A DNA stretch of 64,000 nucleotides, from the NCBI RefSeq assembly GCF_014172375.1, contig NZ_WNXD01000002.1, forward strand, positions 620,001-684,000, given 5' to 3'. Under the pieces are notes generated by a model, which had not been told where the DNA came from, ran no database searches, and worked only from the letters and a program-made list of their open reading frames with translations. The DNA comes from Pedobacter planticolens (GTDB lineage: Bacteria; Bacteroidota; Bacteroidia; Sphingobacteriales; Sphingobacteriaceae). The translations under genes and the position numbers were made by a program. Within the stretch, counting starts at the first letter, position 1; each line of letters starts with the position of its first letter. Shown piece by piece: positions 16,014-26,023 of the stretch.

Positions 16014-19000
16014 TTAAACCAGTTTTAACTTACCACTAACCGCATAAAACAAATATGTTTTCACGTTTTCAAATCCCATTGCTAATAGTAGGTTTTTATA
16101 GCTATCAACTTGTTCAATGTGTTTATCGCTCTCTTCCAAAGTAAATTTATAATCCAAAATAATTACTTCATCATTGGTAATTAAAACCCGATCTGGTCTG
16201 TGCAATTTCCCCTTAGCATCGATAATATTTTTCTCTGTGATACTTTCTGTTGCCTTACTTAAAATTGCTTTCAGGTCAGCATTATTTAAAACTTCTAACA
16301 CAGCTAATTTTAATTCTGATTGTTCTTCATCTTGTATAATTCCTTGCAAAACCAATCCGGTTATATAAGCTTCAACTTCTTTTTCTGTACTTGCATTTGC
16401 CAAAATATCGTGTAATAAAGATCCTTTTCTCCCAGATTTTTCGATATTCACCAAATGCCTTAAATGTTTCTCTTCCGATGGCACATACAATTCAGATAAA
16501 CGAGTTGTAGTAGGATAAGTAGCTAGGCTTATGAAATTAGATTCTTCAACTTTGCTTTCAATCTTCACATAATCTTCAATCGCATACAAGTTATTTTCGT
16601 CAAATTCAGCATCAAAGGTTAGGTTAATCACATCGCCCATTGTAGAAAGCTTTGGTTCTTTTTTAGCCATTGTGGCGATGTACAAATAATCCTTAGATCG
16701 TGTCGTTGCCACATAAAGCATATTTAAAGCATCCATATTATTGTATAGTAGCTCCTCGTAATAGGCTTTTGAGATAGAAGAATTTGATAAATCCTCAGTG
16801 TATTTTAATGGAATGCCACGCAACTCTTTGTAAACCGTATCTTCTGATGAAACCCAAAAAATTGAATTCACTTTCCCTTTAATTTCCCAGTTACAAAACG
16901 GCACAAAAACAGCCCTAAAAGCCAAACCCTTAGATTTATGAATGGTGATGATTTGTATCGCATCTACACCTTCAGGCGACGGCAATGATTTTTTCAATCC
17001 ATCCTCATCCCACCAAGTCAAAAACGCTATAATTCCTTTCTCTCCCATTCGACTAGCATTCGCTGTTAAATCTCTAAACGCCAATAAATATGGAAGGTGT
17101 TCTTGCAGGTTTTTTAAGCCATAACTGTCAATTAGAATCTCTACCAATTCTGGCAAAGGCAATTGTAACCAGCTTTGCCAATTTTCGCACAAAGTGGATG
17201 GAAGAACATTGCTCAAACCACTTAACGATACCCCATTTAGGTTTAAATAATGATTGGCATTTGGCTCTTTTTCTTGTAATGAGTGATACAGCGCAATACA
17301 ATTTGCTTTATACAAGGCTGTTTGCGTATCAATACCAACTAACACTTTTAAGGTATTGATGATTAATTGTATGGCCGAGTTATTAGAAATCAACAAAGCA
17401 TCCCCAGACAAAACCGGTAAATTTTGCTCCATCAATTGCTGAACAGTCAACATCGCTTCGCTATTAGAACGAACTAAAATAGCGATGTCTTTTAATGAAT
17501 AATTCTGTTCGTTTTTTAGATAGTTTATTTCATTTATTACATCGGCTAAAGCTAAATCTCTAAAAACAGTTTCGGTGAATCTTGCTTCATTTGGTGCATC
17601 ATCCTTGCCAAACTTCTTAATTTTAATCGTTCCACCTTTTAAAGTATTTGGCGCAAAATTTTGAGTTGATGCTCCATAAATATCTGTTATAATTTGCTGG
17701 TAGTTTTGTGCTTGCCACCAAGCGGAAATACTTTCTGGTTTACCTAATAAATTTTCGTTCAACTCATTTTGCAATGTCAATGGAATTTGCCGATACAAAA
17801 AATTATTAAACGTGATGATATTCTCCGTACTGCGGTAATTTTCAGCTAAACTATCTTCTAAAACATTGTGCGCACCAACATCTGTTTTGGCGTATTTATG
17901 TAAAATATTCCAATCTCCATTTCGCCAACGATAAATAGATTGTTTAGTGTCACCAACAATTAAATGGTCAATTACATCTGGATTTGGTGTAGCAATAGCA
18001 TTAGTTAAAAGCGACTTGAAACTTCCCCACTGGCTAGTTGAAGTATCTTGAAATTCATCGAATAAGAAATTGCGATATCGATTACCAACTTTCTCCCAAA
18101 TGAATGAAGGATTATCTCCAGCATCTTCAGTGATTCCGGAGATTAACTTTTGTGCATCGCTGATTAATAAGTTGTCATTTTCTGCTCTATATTGTTTCAA
18201 TAATACAGCGATTTCCTGCATCAACCTTAAATAGTATAGATTTTTATTGAAAGCAATCGCTAAACTGTAATTTGGTAAATGTGCTAAGTAATGAACCTTT
18301 ATTTGCTGTAGAATAGGATTTATGGTTTCATAAACTTCCGGCAGGCTTACATTTTTTTGAAACCATTCTTCTGGTTCGTCAATATATTTGAATAATGTTT
18401 CGAGATGAGAAAAATCACCTCTGGTAACTAAGATTATTTTCTTTAACCCGTTTCTAGATTTTCCTTTTAGGTCATCTGTTTCGACGCCTAAAACATCCAT
18501 TGCTTCGTTAGCTTCAGTAGCTAAAGCAATAATTTCATCTTCAAAATTTTTAATTTCAGATTTAGTAATGCTGATGTATTTTTTGAATAATTCATCGATG
18601 TTTTCTAAGCCTAAATCTTCAACTGCTGTTTCGAAAATTTGAAACCGTTCAGAGAAGATTTCGCCGATTAAATTGTAAAGTTCAATCTTATAGTTCCAAC
18701 TTTTATTATCACTAATTCGCTCAATGGCTAAATCTATAATCCATTGTAAAAGTTGTTTATTATGATCCAAAGCTTCATCTAATTTGTTCACCAAATCATC
18801 TTTCACTTTATCATAATTCATCTCTAAATTATAATCAGCATTTAAACCCAACTCAAAAGCAAAACCACGAATTACTTTTTGCACAAAACCATCAATTGTA
18901 CTTACCGAAAATCGACTATAATCGTGAAGGATTTTACGGTAAACTTTCTCTGCCTTAAACTGTAATTCCTGTGCACTAAGATTTGGATATGCAGCAAGGA

Positions 19001-19235
19001 TCAACTTCCTGTAATCTTCAATTTTCTTAGCGGGATCTCCTTTTGCCAAGCCAACCAAAACCTCTAAAATTCTGGTTTTCATTTCCTCCGTTGCCTTATT
19101 GGTAAAAGTTACAGCCAATATTTCACGGTATTTATTTTCGCCACTAAAGAGCAAAGTAAGGTAATGCGCTGTTAAACTGAATGTTTTACCAGAGCCCGCA
19201 GAGGCTTGAAGAATTTTGAGTGGTTTGTTAGACAT
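16014..19235 (-). CDS. AddA-like UvrD-family helicase with C-terminal nuclease domain
   Basis: A 1073-aa protein. Walker A is ASAGSGKT (11-18, Lys17). Further SF1 helicase motifs follow in order: FTNKATEEMKTRI, the Walker B-like LFDEFQDTS (about 390-400), GDTKQSIYRWRNGD, AENYRSTENI, IITIHKSKGLAF and YVATTRSKDYLYIA. The C-terminus carries a RecB-type nuclease core, HRPDRVLI then VIILDYKF, with Gln in EQVDSYKNLL. This layout is that of AddA, the motor-nuclease of AddAB end-resection complexes. The partner is encoded immediately downstream. The gene is the first of this two-gene operon. Confidence 0.9.
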   Translation of the reverse strand: MSNKPLKILQASAGSGKTFSLTAHYLTLLFSGENKYREILAVTFTNKATEEMKTRILEVLVGLAKGDPAKKIEDYRKLILAAYPNLSAQELQFKAEKVYRKILHDYSRFSVSTIDGFVQKVIRGFAFELGLNADYNLEMNYDKVKDDLVNKLDEALDHNKQLLQWIIDLAIERISDNKSWNYKIELYNLIGEIFSERFQIFETAVEDLGLENIDELFKKYISITKSEIKNFEDEIIALATEANEAMDVLGVETDDLKGKSRNGLKKIILVTRGDFSHLETLFKYIDEPEEWFQKNVSLPEVYETINPILQQIKVHYLAHLPNYSLAIAFNKNLYYLRLMQEIAVLLKQYRAENDNLLISDAQKLISGITEDAGDNPSFIWEKVGNRYRNFLFDEFQDTSTSQWGSFKSLLTNAIATPNPDVIDHLIVGDTKQSIYRWRNGDWNILHKYAKTDVGAHNVLEDSLAENYRSTENIITFNNFLYRQIPLTLQNELNENLLGKPESISAWWQAQNYQQIITDIYGASTQNFAPNTLKGGTIKIKKFGKDDAPNEARFTETVFRDLALADVINEINYLKNEQNYSLKDIAILVRSNSEAMLTVQQLMEQNLPVLSGDALLISNNSAIQLIINTLKVLVGIDTQTALYKANCIALYHSLQEKEPNANHYLNLNGVSLSGLSNVLPSTLCENWQSWLQLPLPELVEILIDSYGLKNLQEHLPYLLAFRDLTANASRMGEKGIIAFLTWWDEDGLKKSLPSPEGVDAIQIITIHKSKGLAFRAVFVPFCNWEIKGKVNSIFWVSSEDTVYKELRGIPLKYTEDLSNSSISKAYYEELLYNNMDALNMLYVATTRSKDYLYIATMAKKEPKLSTMGDVINLTFDAEFDENNLYAIEDYVKIESKVEESNFISLATYPTTTRLSELYVPSEEKHLRHLVNIEKSGRKGSLLHDILANASTEKEVEAYITGLVLQGIIQDEEQSELKLAVLEVLNNADLKAILSKATESITEKNIIDAKGKLHRPDRVLITNDEVIILDYKFTLEESDKHIEQVDSYKNLLLAMGFENVKTYLFYAVSGKLKLV

Positions 19236-19372
19236 GTTAAAATACTTAACCCAAAGTACGTTTAAATCTTTACAGTTGAAAAGTGGTTTTTCAACAATAA
19301 TTTTACCCTACTAAAACACTAGTCTTTATTTTATTCTATAATTTTGACGCAAATATTTTATAATTTTAACTT

Positions 19373-19870
19373 ATGAAAAGATTAATCCCAATACTATTCA
19401 CTTTATTTATTGCTAGTACAGCTTTTGCGCAAACTGCAACAAAAGAAGCCGTTCATCTTTACAATCCACAAGCTAATGCGCAAGCAGATATTGATGCAGC
19501 TGTTGCAAAAGCCAAAGCAACGAAGAAACATGTATTTGTTCAGGTTGGAGGAAACTGGTGCATTTGGTGCATTCGTTTTCACGATTTGGTAGACTCTACT
19601 GCGGCGCTTAAAGACTATCTAAATAAAAACTATGAAACTGTTTTAGTAAACTATAGTGAAGAAAATAAAAATCAGGAAGTACTTAAAAAATTAAGTTATC
19701 CAGGTCGTTTTGGCTACCCAGTATTTTTAATTTTAGATGGCGATGGCAAACTAATCCATACGCAAAACTCTGCTTATTTAGAAGAAGGCAAAGGCCACAG
19801 CGTGAAGAAAATTACTGAGTTCCTGAAAAACTGGAATTACGGCGCATTACAGCCTGAGAATAATAAATAA
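19373..19870 (+). CDS. Exported thioredoxin-family protein (CIWC active site)
   Basis: A 165-aa protein with a signal peptide ending near AFAQ (residue 20). The thioredoxin fold contains Cys63-Ile-Trp-Cys66 in GGNWCIWCIRFHDL, and a cis-Pro region at RFGYPVFLILDGDGKL. It belongs to the thioredoxin_7/DsbD-gamma-like group that often uses CxWC. It probably works in the periplasm as a thiol reductant or disulfide exchanger. It is a single gene divergent from addA. A long inverted repeat serves as a shared terminator with the convergent glycosidase gene. Confidence 0.85.
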   Translation: MKRLIPILFTLFIASTAFAQTATKEAVHLYNPQANAQADIDAAVAKAKATKKHVFVQVGGNWCIWCIRFHDLVDSTAALKDYLNKNYETVLVNYSEENKNQEVLKKLSYPGRFGYPVFLILDGDGKLIHTQNSAYLEEGKGHSVKKITEFLKNWNYGALQPENNK

Positions 19871-19885
19871 AATATATAGTCAGAA

Positions 19886-19937
19886 AGTCCGGAAGTCAGT
19901 AAAGTTAAAGCGTATTAACTTTACTGACTTCCAGACT
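19886..19937. terminator. Long bidirectional terminator (23-bp arms)
   Basis: Arms at 19886-19908 and 19915-19937 are inverted with a single mismatch around a 6-nt loop. It lies between two convergent genes and can end both transcripts. The arms contain GGAAGTCAGTAAAGTTAA. Confidence 0.7.
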
Positions 19938-19960
19938 ATTTTAACTTTAGGACTTACTAC

Positions 19961-21667
19961 CTACAATCCATCCCCATATTTAAAGAAGCTGTTTACTGAA
20001 ACTGGCAATTTACCAGTTGGCATTAATTGATTTTTAAATACCGAAGCCGCAGCTTTTTGCATAAACTCTTCTTTTTGATACGCTACTAAAAGTGCTTTTG
20101 CATTTTCTAATCCCGGTAGGGAAGCTAAATTATATGGATTAGCCAAGAACGCAAATACTGCATCTTTCTTAGCCATATCAGCAATAAACATTTTTAAATC
20201 TGCGCTTAATACCATTCCATTTCCAGGTCTTAAACGAGTATCTACAATCCCTATAATTACTTGATCTTCTGGTTTAATTTCTGCTAATACTTTTGCAATT
20301 GCGTTTGCATTAGCAGTTTTATCTAAGCTAAAAGCGATAGAATTTTTATAAGTGCTTGCTAATTCTTTTTGAAAAACAGTTCCTTCAGAAGTTCCGATAT
20401 TTATAATTACAGTTCTTTTATCAGGCGTTAATTGTTGTACAAACTCTCTTCCTTTTAGCAAAGTCATACTTGCATCGGCCAGTTGTTGTAGCAATACCAA
20501 ACTTTCAGGGCGATTTACCTCTGCAACTACATTCTCTTCTTTAATGGTTTGTTTCACATTTAAACCTGCCCAATATTTTGCAGTCAAGATTTTCTTTACA
20601 CTTTCATCAATGCGTTCCATCGTTAGGCGTTGGTCTCTTATCGCCTCACGAACCATTTTAACTGCTCTTTTACTATTTTCAGATAATTCTAAAATATCGT
20701 TACCAGCAATGATACCCATTACATCGGCCTCGCCATCTTTAAAATATTTAACCACACCTTTCATGCCCATTGCATCAGAAATAATAATGCCTTTAAAGCC
20801 AATTTCCTCTTTCAAAATTCCTGTAACTATTGGTTTAGATAAGGTAGAAGGCATATTCGGAGTTGCATCTAACGATGGAATATTCATATGTGCTACCATT
20901 ACACCTGCTGCACCTTTTTTCACCAATTCTTTAAATGGATACATTTCTAAGGTATCTAATCGCTCTTTGGTAAATTTAAGTTGAGGCAAATCATAGTGCG
21001 AATCTACATCGGTATCTCCATGACCAGGAAAATGTTTAATGCTCACTAACAGACCACCATCCTGCATTCCTTTTAGGTAAGCCGCACCTTTTTCGGCTAC
21101 GTTATATTTGTTTTCACCGAAGGAACGGTAGTTAATTACTGGGTTTTTTGCGTTGTTATTTACATCTACATCGGGAGCTAAATTCATGTGCATGCCTACG
21201 CGTTTAAAGTCTTTGGCAACTTCTAAACCCATTTTATAGATCAACTCTTTATTTTGTACGGCTCCTAAAGCCATTTGGTAAGGATATGCAATTGTACTAT
21301 CTAAACGCATGCCCAAACCCCACTCCCCGTCCGATGCAATTAGTAAAGGTACGCGAGCTAGTTTTTGATATTGATTGGTTAGCGCTGCTTGTCTGCCAGG
21401 ACCTCCTTGGAAGAAAACTAATCCGCCTATGCGTTCTCTTTTAATTACTTTACCAATAGAATCAGTAAATGATTTGCTCTTATTTGTATAAGCTGCAACG
21501 AAAAACATTTGCGCTATTTTTTGTTTTTTGTTCAGTTTATTAAACACTGAATCTACCCATTTTGGTTCTTGTTTTAATAGGTCTATGTACGATGTTTGTT
21601 GTGCTTTTACGTTTGTTGCGGTAATGCCAAGGGCGATGCTTAAGGTATAAAATAGTGTTCTTTTCAT
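19961..21667 (-). CDS. Glycoside hydrolase family 3 beta-N-acetylhexosaminidase-like protein
   Basis: A 568-aa exported protein (signal peptide ending near VKAQ). The GH3 TIM-barrel domain covers about 40-370: KHFPGHGDTDVDSHYDLP contains the Lys-His and the His/Asp dyad of NagZ-type enzymes, and IIISDAMGM carries the likely nucleophile Asp (near 298). A second alpha/beta domain (about 400-560) follows, without a fused beta-lactamase domain. It probably cleaves N-acetylglucosamine residues from peptidoglycan fragments or chitin-like glycans in the periplasm. Monocistronic and convergent with the thioredoxin-like gene. Confidence 0.88.
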   Translation of the reverse strand: MKRTLFYTLSIALGITATNVKAQQTSYIDLLKQEPKWVDSVFNKLNKKQKIAQMFFVAAYTNKSKSFTDSIGKVIKRERIGGLVFFQGGPGRQAALTNQYQKLARVPLLIASDGEWGLGMRLDSTIAYPYQMALGAVQNKELIYKMGLEVAKDFKRVGMHMNLAPDVDVNNNAKNPVINYRSFGENKYNVAEKGAAYLKGMQDGGLLVSIKHFPGHGDTDVDSHYDLPQLKFTKERLDTLEMYPFKELVKKGAAGVMVAHMNIPSLDATPNMPSTLSKPIVTGILKEEIGFKGIIISDAMGMKGVVKYFKDGEADVMGIIAGNDILELSENSKRAVKMVREAIRDQRLTMERIDESVKKILTAKYWAGLNVKQTIKEENVVAEVNRPESLVLLQQLADASMTLLKGREFVQQLTPDKRTVIINIGTSEGTVFQKELASTYKNSIAFSLDKTANANAIAKVLAEIKPEDQVIIGIVDTRLRPGNGMVLSADLKMFIADMAKKDAVFAFLANPYNLASLPGLENAKALLVAYQKEEFMQKAAASVFKNQLMPTGKLPVSVNSFFKYGDGL

Positions 21668-22053
21668 TTCTTCGGATTGTAGATTGGGTATAAAATTAGG
21701 TAAAATATTGCTAGGTTATTGCCGCAGATGCGCTGATTAATTTCTATTTTCTTTCCCATATAGGTACATAGAGAAAATAGATGGGCCGTATTTAGTTTAC
21801 GCTATACTACTTAATCATCAATATTAAATATTAATTAGGTAAGTCGGGTTGCTAGCTGGTTATTGTATTAAATTTGATACACTTTGATGGGTGTTTTAAT
21901 CGGCTTTGCTTCTATTTTATTTAATTGTTTAAACATGGTATAAATAGCTAGTATTCAATTTATAAGTGTGTTATTTTAGCGTTTTATAAGAGTAATTAAA
22001 TTAGTTTGGCACATTTATTCCTTAAGGATAGGAAATCAATATTGTAAAAAACG
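21668..22053. other. Intergenic region with a half copy of the GCCGCAGATGCGC repeat
   Basis: This 386-bp gap separates two divergent genes. It holds a half copy of the inverted repeat seen at 4676-4738 (GCCGCAGATGCGCTGATT from 21721) without its second arm. TTAGTTTG lies about 50 bp before the downstream ATG and differs by one base from the -7 consensus, a weak promoter candidate. I see no ORF or RNA structure. Confidence 0.4.
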
Positions 22054-22674
22054 ATGAAAAAAATAATTATTCTAGCAATTGGCTTGTTTATTACGGGCGT
22101 TGCAAATGCACAATCAACAGATAAGGCTATCCGATTAGGTGTTAAAGCTGGTGTTAACTATTCTAATATTATTAAGGATGATGGAAACAACAATTTTAAA
22201 ACCGATTATTTGGTAGGTTACCATGCAGGTATCACGTTAGATATTCCGTTGTTACCTAATTTAGCTTTTACGCCAGAGGCTTTGTACTCTACTAAAGGTT
22301 ATAAATCTAGCTCTACTTTTGGCGATTTTACCCAAACTACTCATTTTATTGATATTCCTATTTTAGCTAGTATTAAATTGGCTGAGGGATTAAATGTTGT
22401 GGCTGGTCCGCAAGTATCATTCTTATTATCTACTAATAATAAATTTGAGAATGGTTTTGGTACTACTGAACAACAAATTGTTGAGGATGATGCTGACCGT
22501 TTTAAAAAGAGTTTGGTGGGTGGTGTAATTGGCTTTAGATATGACTTTAATAACAAAGTTGGTATCAATGGTCGTTATGCTTTGGATTTCCAGAAAAACA
22601 ACGAAAACGGAAGTACACAAACTCCTGAGTATAAAAACCAAGTGTTTCAATTGGGTTTAGGTGTTAAATTTTAA
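22054..22674 (+). CDS. PorT-family outer-membrane beta-barrel protein
   Basis: A 206-aa protein with signal peptide MKKIIILAIGLFITGVANAQ. The mature part opens IRLGVKAGVNYSNI, a hallmark of the Bacteroidota PorT/OmpX-like beta-barrel family, then alternating strands (GYHAGITLDIPLLPNLAFTP, FIDIPILASIKLAEGLNVVA, VGGVIGFRYDFNNKVGINGR) and the end VFQLGLGVKF with terminal Phe. It is an 8-strand type barrel without an obvious enzymatic function. Single gene with a strong terminator. Confidence 0.9.
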   Translation: MKKIIILAIGLFITGVANAQSTDKAIRLGVKAGVNYSNIIKDDGNNNFKTDYLVGYHAGITLDIPLLPNLAFTPEALYSTKGYKSSSTFGDFTQTTHFIDIPILASIKLAEGLNVVAGPQVSFLLSTNNKFENGFGTTEQQIVEDDADRFKKSLVGGVIGFRYDFNNKVGINGRYALDFQKNNENGSTQTPEYKNQVFQLGLGVKF

Positions 22675-22710
22675 GTTAACGGTAGCGTAATTGTGCTTGT
22701 TAATTAAGGG

Positions 22711-22739
22711 AGACCGCTTTGTAAAAGGCGGTCTTTTTT
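22711..22739 (+). terminator. Intrinsic terminator of the PorT-like gene
   Basis: AGACCGC (22711-22717) pairs with GCGGTCT (22728-22734), followed by TTTTT. It lies 36 bp after the stop codon. Confidence 0.8.
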
Positions 22740-22742
22740 GTT

Positions 22743-23414
22743 TTAACTCTCTTTCGCTAAAGCAATAATATCTTTCACTTCTAAAACCCTTCTCTCATTA
22801 TCAGATTTTAAAGTGTTAATCATTGCTAAACCTATTTCGTGTAAGCTTACAAAGCTATTTTGATTAATGGCCTTTAGAATAGGGAACAGCCACATAAAAA
22901 CCTTATAAAACTTATGCGTGTATTTTAATCCTTTAATAGGTTTTATTATTCCCGGCCGAAAATTAAATACTTGTTTAAAGGGTAACTTCATTAAATCGTT
23001 TTCTGTTTTACCTTTTACAATTGCCCAGTTTATACCGCCTTTTTCGCTACTGTTTGTGCTTGCTCCAGAAACATAACAAAAAGTCATATCGGGAGTTAAT
23101 TTGCTTAAGGTTTGGGCAACATGCAATGTAAGTGTGTAGGTGAGTTTAAAGTATTGGTCTTTATCCATACCAACAGAAGAAACGCCTAAGCAAAAAAAGC
23201 AAGCGTTGTAACCTGTTAATTGATTTTCTATGGAAGAGAAATCAAAGAAATCTTGATGGATAATTTCTTTTAATTTAGGATGATTGTACCCGCAGGGTTT
23301 ACGATTGATGACTAAAACTGCTTCTACTTTTGGGCTTTCTAAACATTCATATAGTACGCCTTCACCAACCATACCCGTTGCGCCAGTTAGTATAACTTTT
23401 CCTTTTGTATCCAT
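22743..23414 (-). CDS. NAD(P)-binding Rossmann-fold protein (atypical SDR)
   Basis: A 223-aa protein. The dinucleotide loop is VILTGATGMVGEGVL (8-22), the TGxxGxxG pattern of extended and atypical short-chain dehydrogenases. It continues INRKPCGYNHPKL, CFFCLGVSSVGMDKDQYFK and FCYVSGASTNSS. There is no classical YxxxK pair: the place near 130 reads INWAIVKGKTE, so catalysis is uncertain. It resembles the HTATIP2/YwnB-like group of NAD(P)-binding epimerase-type proteins. It may be a sensor or a reductase. Single gene. Confidence 0.8.
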   Translation of the reverse strand: MDTKGKVILTGATGMVGEGVLYECLESPKVEAVLVINRKPCGYNHPKLKEIIHQDFFDFSSIENQLTGYNACFFCLGVSSVGMDKDQYFKLTYTLTLHVAQTLSKLTPDMTFCYVSGASTNSSEKGGINWAIVKGKTENDLMKLPFKQVFNFRPGIIKPIKGLKYTHKFYKVFMWLFPILKAINQNSFVSLHEIGLAMINTLKSDNERRVLEVKDIIALAKES

Positions 23415-23505
23415 TTTTGTTTTATTGTGAGAACTAATTTAATGATTATTTAGGTTTTTATCTGCAGGGCGAGTTTTTATATTTGTTGTACAAAACTATT
23501 CAATT

Positions 23506-23727
23506 ATGCCCGAGTTACTTTTATTATGTGTAATGCTAATTCCGCAAATTGTTGCTGGAGTTTTTGCAAAAAGCATGGGCAGAAATTTTTGGTTCTGGTT
23601 TTTCATTTCTTTCCTCATTCCTATCATTTCTTTAATCATTTTACTGTTTTTGGATGATAAAATTGAACCGAAAAAAGGGTACGATTTAGCAGATCATGTA
23701 AAAAAGGATGAAAACGATGTAAACTAA
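23506..23727 (+). CDS. Small two-helix membrane protein, 73 aa
   Basis: Residues 3-19 (ELLLLCVMLIPQIVAGV) and 28-49 (FWFWFFISFLIPIISLIILL) are hydrophobic helices, followed by a charged tail (DDKIEPKKGYDLADHVKKDE). I do not recognise a named family. The length and layout resemble small inner-membrane proteins that are common in Bacteroidota. A good terminator begins at its stop codon, which supports a real gene. Confidence 0.6.
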   Translation: MPELLLLCVMLIPQIVAGVFAKSMGRNFWFWFFISFLIPIISLIILLFLDDKIEPKKGYDLADHVKKDENDVN

Positions 23728-23760
23728 AAAAGCCTCAATCATTAAAGATTAAGGCTTTTT
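23727..23760. terminator. Terminator between the small membrane protein and DPP-IV genes
   Basis: AAAAAGCCT-c-AATC, loop ATTAAA, GATT-AAGGCTTTTT. A and T runs on both sides make it usable by both convergent genes. Confidence 0.7.
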
Positions 23761-23775
23761 ATATGCTGTTTATTG

Positions 23776-25923
23776 TTAATTTCTTGGTCTTTGTGCACCA
23801 CCCATTAAATAATCTTTTGGTGGTTCCATATTCAATAGGTTTTGTACAAAATAATCCCAGCGTCTACGCATCATGTACGATGAGTATGGGCCATAACCAT
23901 GTGCGCTATTTGGAAATAGCACTAAATCGAAGCTTTTATTGGCTTTTTCTAAGGCTTCAACAACTAACATGGTGTTAGATGGTGGCACGTTATTATCCAT
24001 CATACCGTGTGCTAGCATTAGTTTTCCTTTTAAGTTTTTAGCATAGTTTTGGTTTGCTTGCGCTTCGTAATTCGAGTTTTCTACTAAACCGTTGTAACGT
24101 TCGCCCCAATCATCCTCGTAGTTACGGTTATCGTGATTTCCTGATTCGGCTATACCTACTTTAAAGAAATCTGGATAACGGAACATCGCTGCAGCAGTTG
24201 CAAAACCACCACCCGAGTGACCCCAAATACCTACTTTATTGGTATCAATCGGATATGTTTTTGATAATTGTCTGATGGCAGCAATTTGATCTGGCAAGGT
24301 GTTTTCTGCCATGTTACCGTAGCTCATATCATGGAAACTTTTAGAACGGAAAGGGTTGCTTGTACCTTCTATTACCACAACAATAAAGCCTAATTCAGCT
24401 AATGCCTGATGATCACCTCTCGATGCTGAGAACGACCAACTGCCTACGCTTCCGCCTTGCGGACCTGGATAAATGTAATCGATAACTGGATATTTTTTGT
24501 TCGCATCCATTTTGGTTGGTGTAAATACCAAGCCGTAAATATCTGTCGTACCATCGTTCGCCTTTACATTTACTGAAATTGGCGCTTTCCAGCCTGTGGC
24601 CGCTAACCTAGAAACATTTGTTTTTTCTAAACTGATTACCAATTTCCCTTTCATATCTCTGTAAGCCACAGTTGCAGGTATTTCTGGGGTAGAATAAGTA
24701 TCTACAAAATAATTGTTTGATGGTGATTGGGTAATGGTGTGATTTCCTTGATCTGGAGTTAATAAAGTCAAGTTTTTACCATCAAAACCAACTTTATAGA
24801 AATAACTAAAATAAGGGTTTCCAGCTTCGCGGCCATTACCCATAAAGTAAAGTACTCTGTTTTTCTCGTCTACTTTAAGCAATCTTGATACTAACCAATC
24901 GCCTTTTGTAATTTGATTTTTTAGTTTCCCTGTGGCTGAATCATATAAATAAAGGTGTCCCCAATTATCTCTTTCAGAATACCAGATAATTTCTTTCGAA
25001 CCTGGTAAATAGCGCCAGTTAATTGCACCACGCCCTGATTCGAATTGTGTTTTTACTGTTTCTTCAAATACTTCGCGAACAGCGCCAGTGTTAGCATCCG
25101 CAATGCGGAATTTCTCTTGTTTGTGATCTCTTGATGTAGATAAAAACGCCATTTCAGAGGCATCGGCTTTCCAATCGATATCATCGAAAGTACCGCTACT
25201 TGCAATGTCATCACTCAATGTAGCTCTGTGCGGATCTGCAGGAATATTTAAGCTAACTACCTTTGCATTTTCTACATCAATAATTACTCTTCTAATCGTT
25301 GCAATTACTTTATCCCCTGGCAAAGGATATTTCCAAGCCTTTAAAACTGGTGCACCAACATTGGTGGTTACCAAATACATATCGCTCACATTTCTTTGAT
25401 CTTGCTGAAAAGTAGCTACTTTTTTCGAATCTGGCGACCAACGAACAATTGGTCCATCGCTCATTGTCCAACCAGCATTATCAGTTGCGTAACCGTAATC
25501 TTTAATCCCGTCTGTAGTTAATTGTGTTTCTTTTTTGCTCTCCACGTCTTTAACCCACAAATTCCAGTCTTTAATAAATACTGCTTTTTTGCCATCGGGC
25601 GATAAAACTTCATTTCTATTTCCAAAGCGTCTTCCTCCTTGTGCAGGCGCAGCAGCATCCGAATATTCGGTTGTTAATGTTTTAGTTTTTTTAGCTGGAT
25701 CTACCAAAAAAGTCTGAGTAGCACCTTGATTTTTTACTGTGTACCAAAATTTATCGTTGTCCAACCAATTAGGTCTTCCAGGAACTCCATCAATAAATTT
25801 CTCGGTATTGTAACTCATAAAGCCTTCGGCTCTCTCGTAATCTTTGGCAGTTAAACTGCCTTGTTGGGCATTTGCAGCAAATGTTAATGCAATTGCTGAT
25901 ACCGTAAGTAAATATTTATTCAT
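23776..25923 (-). CDS. Exported S9 family dipeptidyl peptidase (DPP-IV type)
   Basis: A 715-aa protein with signal peptide MNKYLLTVSAIALTFAANAQ. A DPP-IV N-terminal beta-propeller (about 90-460, WSPDSKKVATFQQDQRN, WYSERDNWGHLYLYD) precedes the S9 alpha/beta-hydrolase domain. The catalytic triad is Ser570 (GHSGGG), Asp643 (MMDNNVPP) and His675 (SAHGYG). The enzyme removes N-terminal dipeptides, usually after Pro or Ala, in the periplasm. The substrate-N-terminus-binding Glu pair of the propeller was not located with certainty. Single gene. Confidence 0.92.
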   Translation of the reverse strand: MNKYLLTVSAIALTFAANAQQGSLTAKDYERAEGFMSYNTEKFIDGVPGRPNWLDNDKFWYTVKNQGATQTFLVDPAKKTKTLTTEYSDAAAPAQGGRRFGNRNEVLSPDGKKAVFIKDWNLWVKDVESKKETQLTTDGIKDYGYATDNAGWTMSDGPIVRWSPDSKKVATFQQDQRNVSDMYLVTTNVGAPVLKAWKYPLPGDKVIATIRRVIIDVENAKVVSLNIPADPHRATLSDDIASSGTFDDIDWKADASEMAFLSTSRDHKQEKFRIADANTGAVREVFEETVKTQFESGRGAINWRYLPGSKEIIWYSERDNWGHLYLYDSATGKLKNQITKGDWLVSRLLKVDEKNRVLYFMGNGREAGNPYFSYFYKVGFDGKNLTLLTPDQGNHTITQSPSNNYFVDTYSTPEIPATVAYRDMKGKLVISLEKTNVSRLAATGWKAPISVNVKANDGTTDIYGLVFTPTKMDANKKYPVIDYIYPGPQGGSVGSWSFSASRGDHQALAELGFIVVVIEGTSNPFRSKSFHDMSYGNMAENTLPDQIAAIRQLSKTYPIDTNKVGIWGHSGGGFATAAAMFRYPDFFKVGIAESGNHDNRNYEDDWGERYNGLVENSNYEAQANQNYAKNLKGKLMLAHGMMDNNVPPSNTMLVVEALEKANKSFDLVLFPNSAHGYGPYSSYMMRRRWDYFVQNLLNMEPPKDYLMGGAQRPRN

Positions 25924-26023
25924 ATTCTTATTTTCTTATGGGATAAAAATAGGATGTTTTCTATTTATTGGTTTCAAAGTATTAGGAATAATACATTTAG
26001 ATAGATAAGCGTGGGTAATTTAT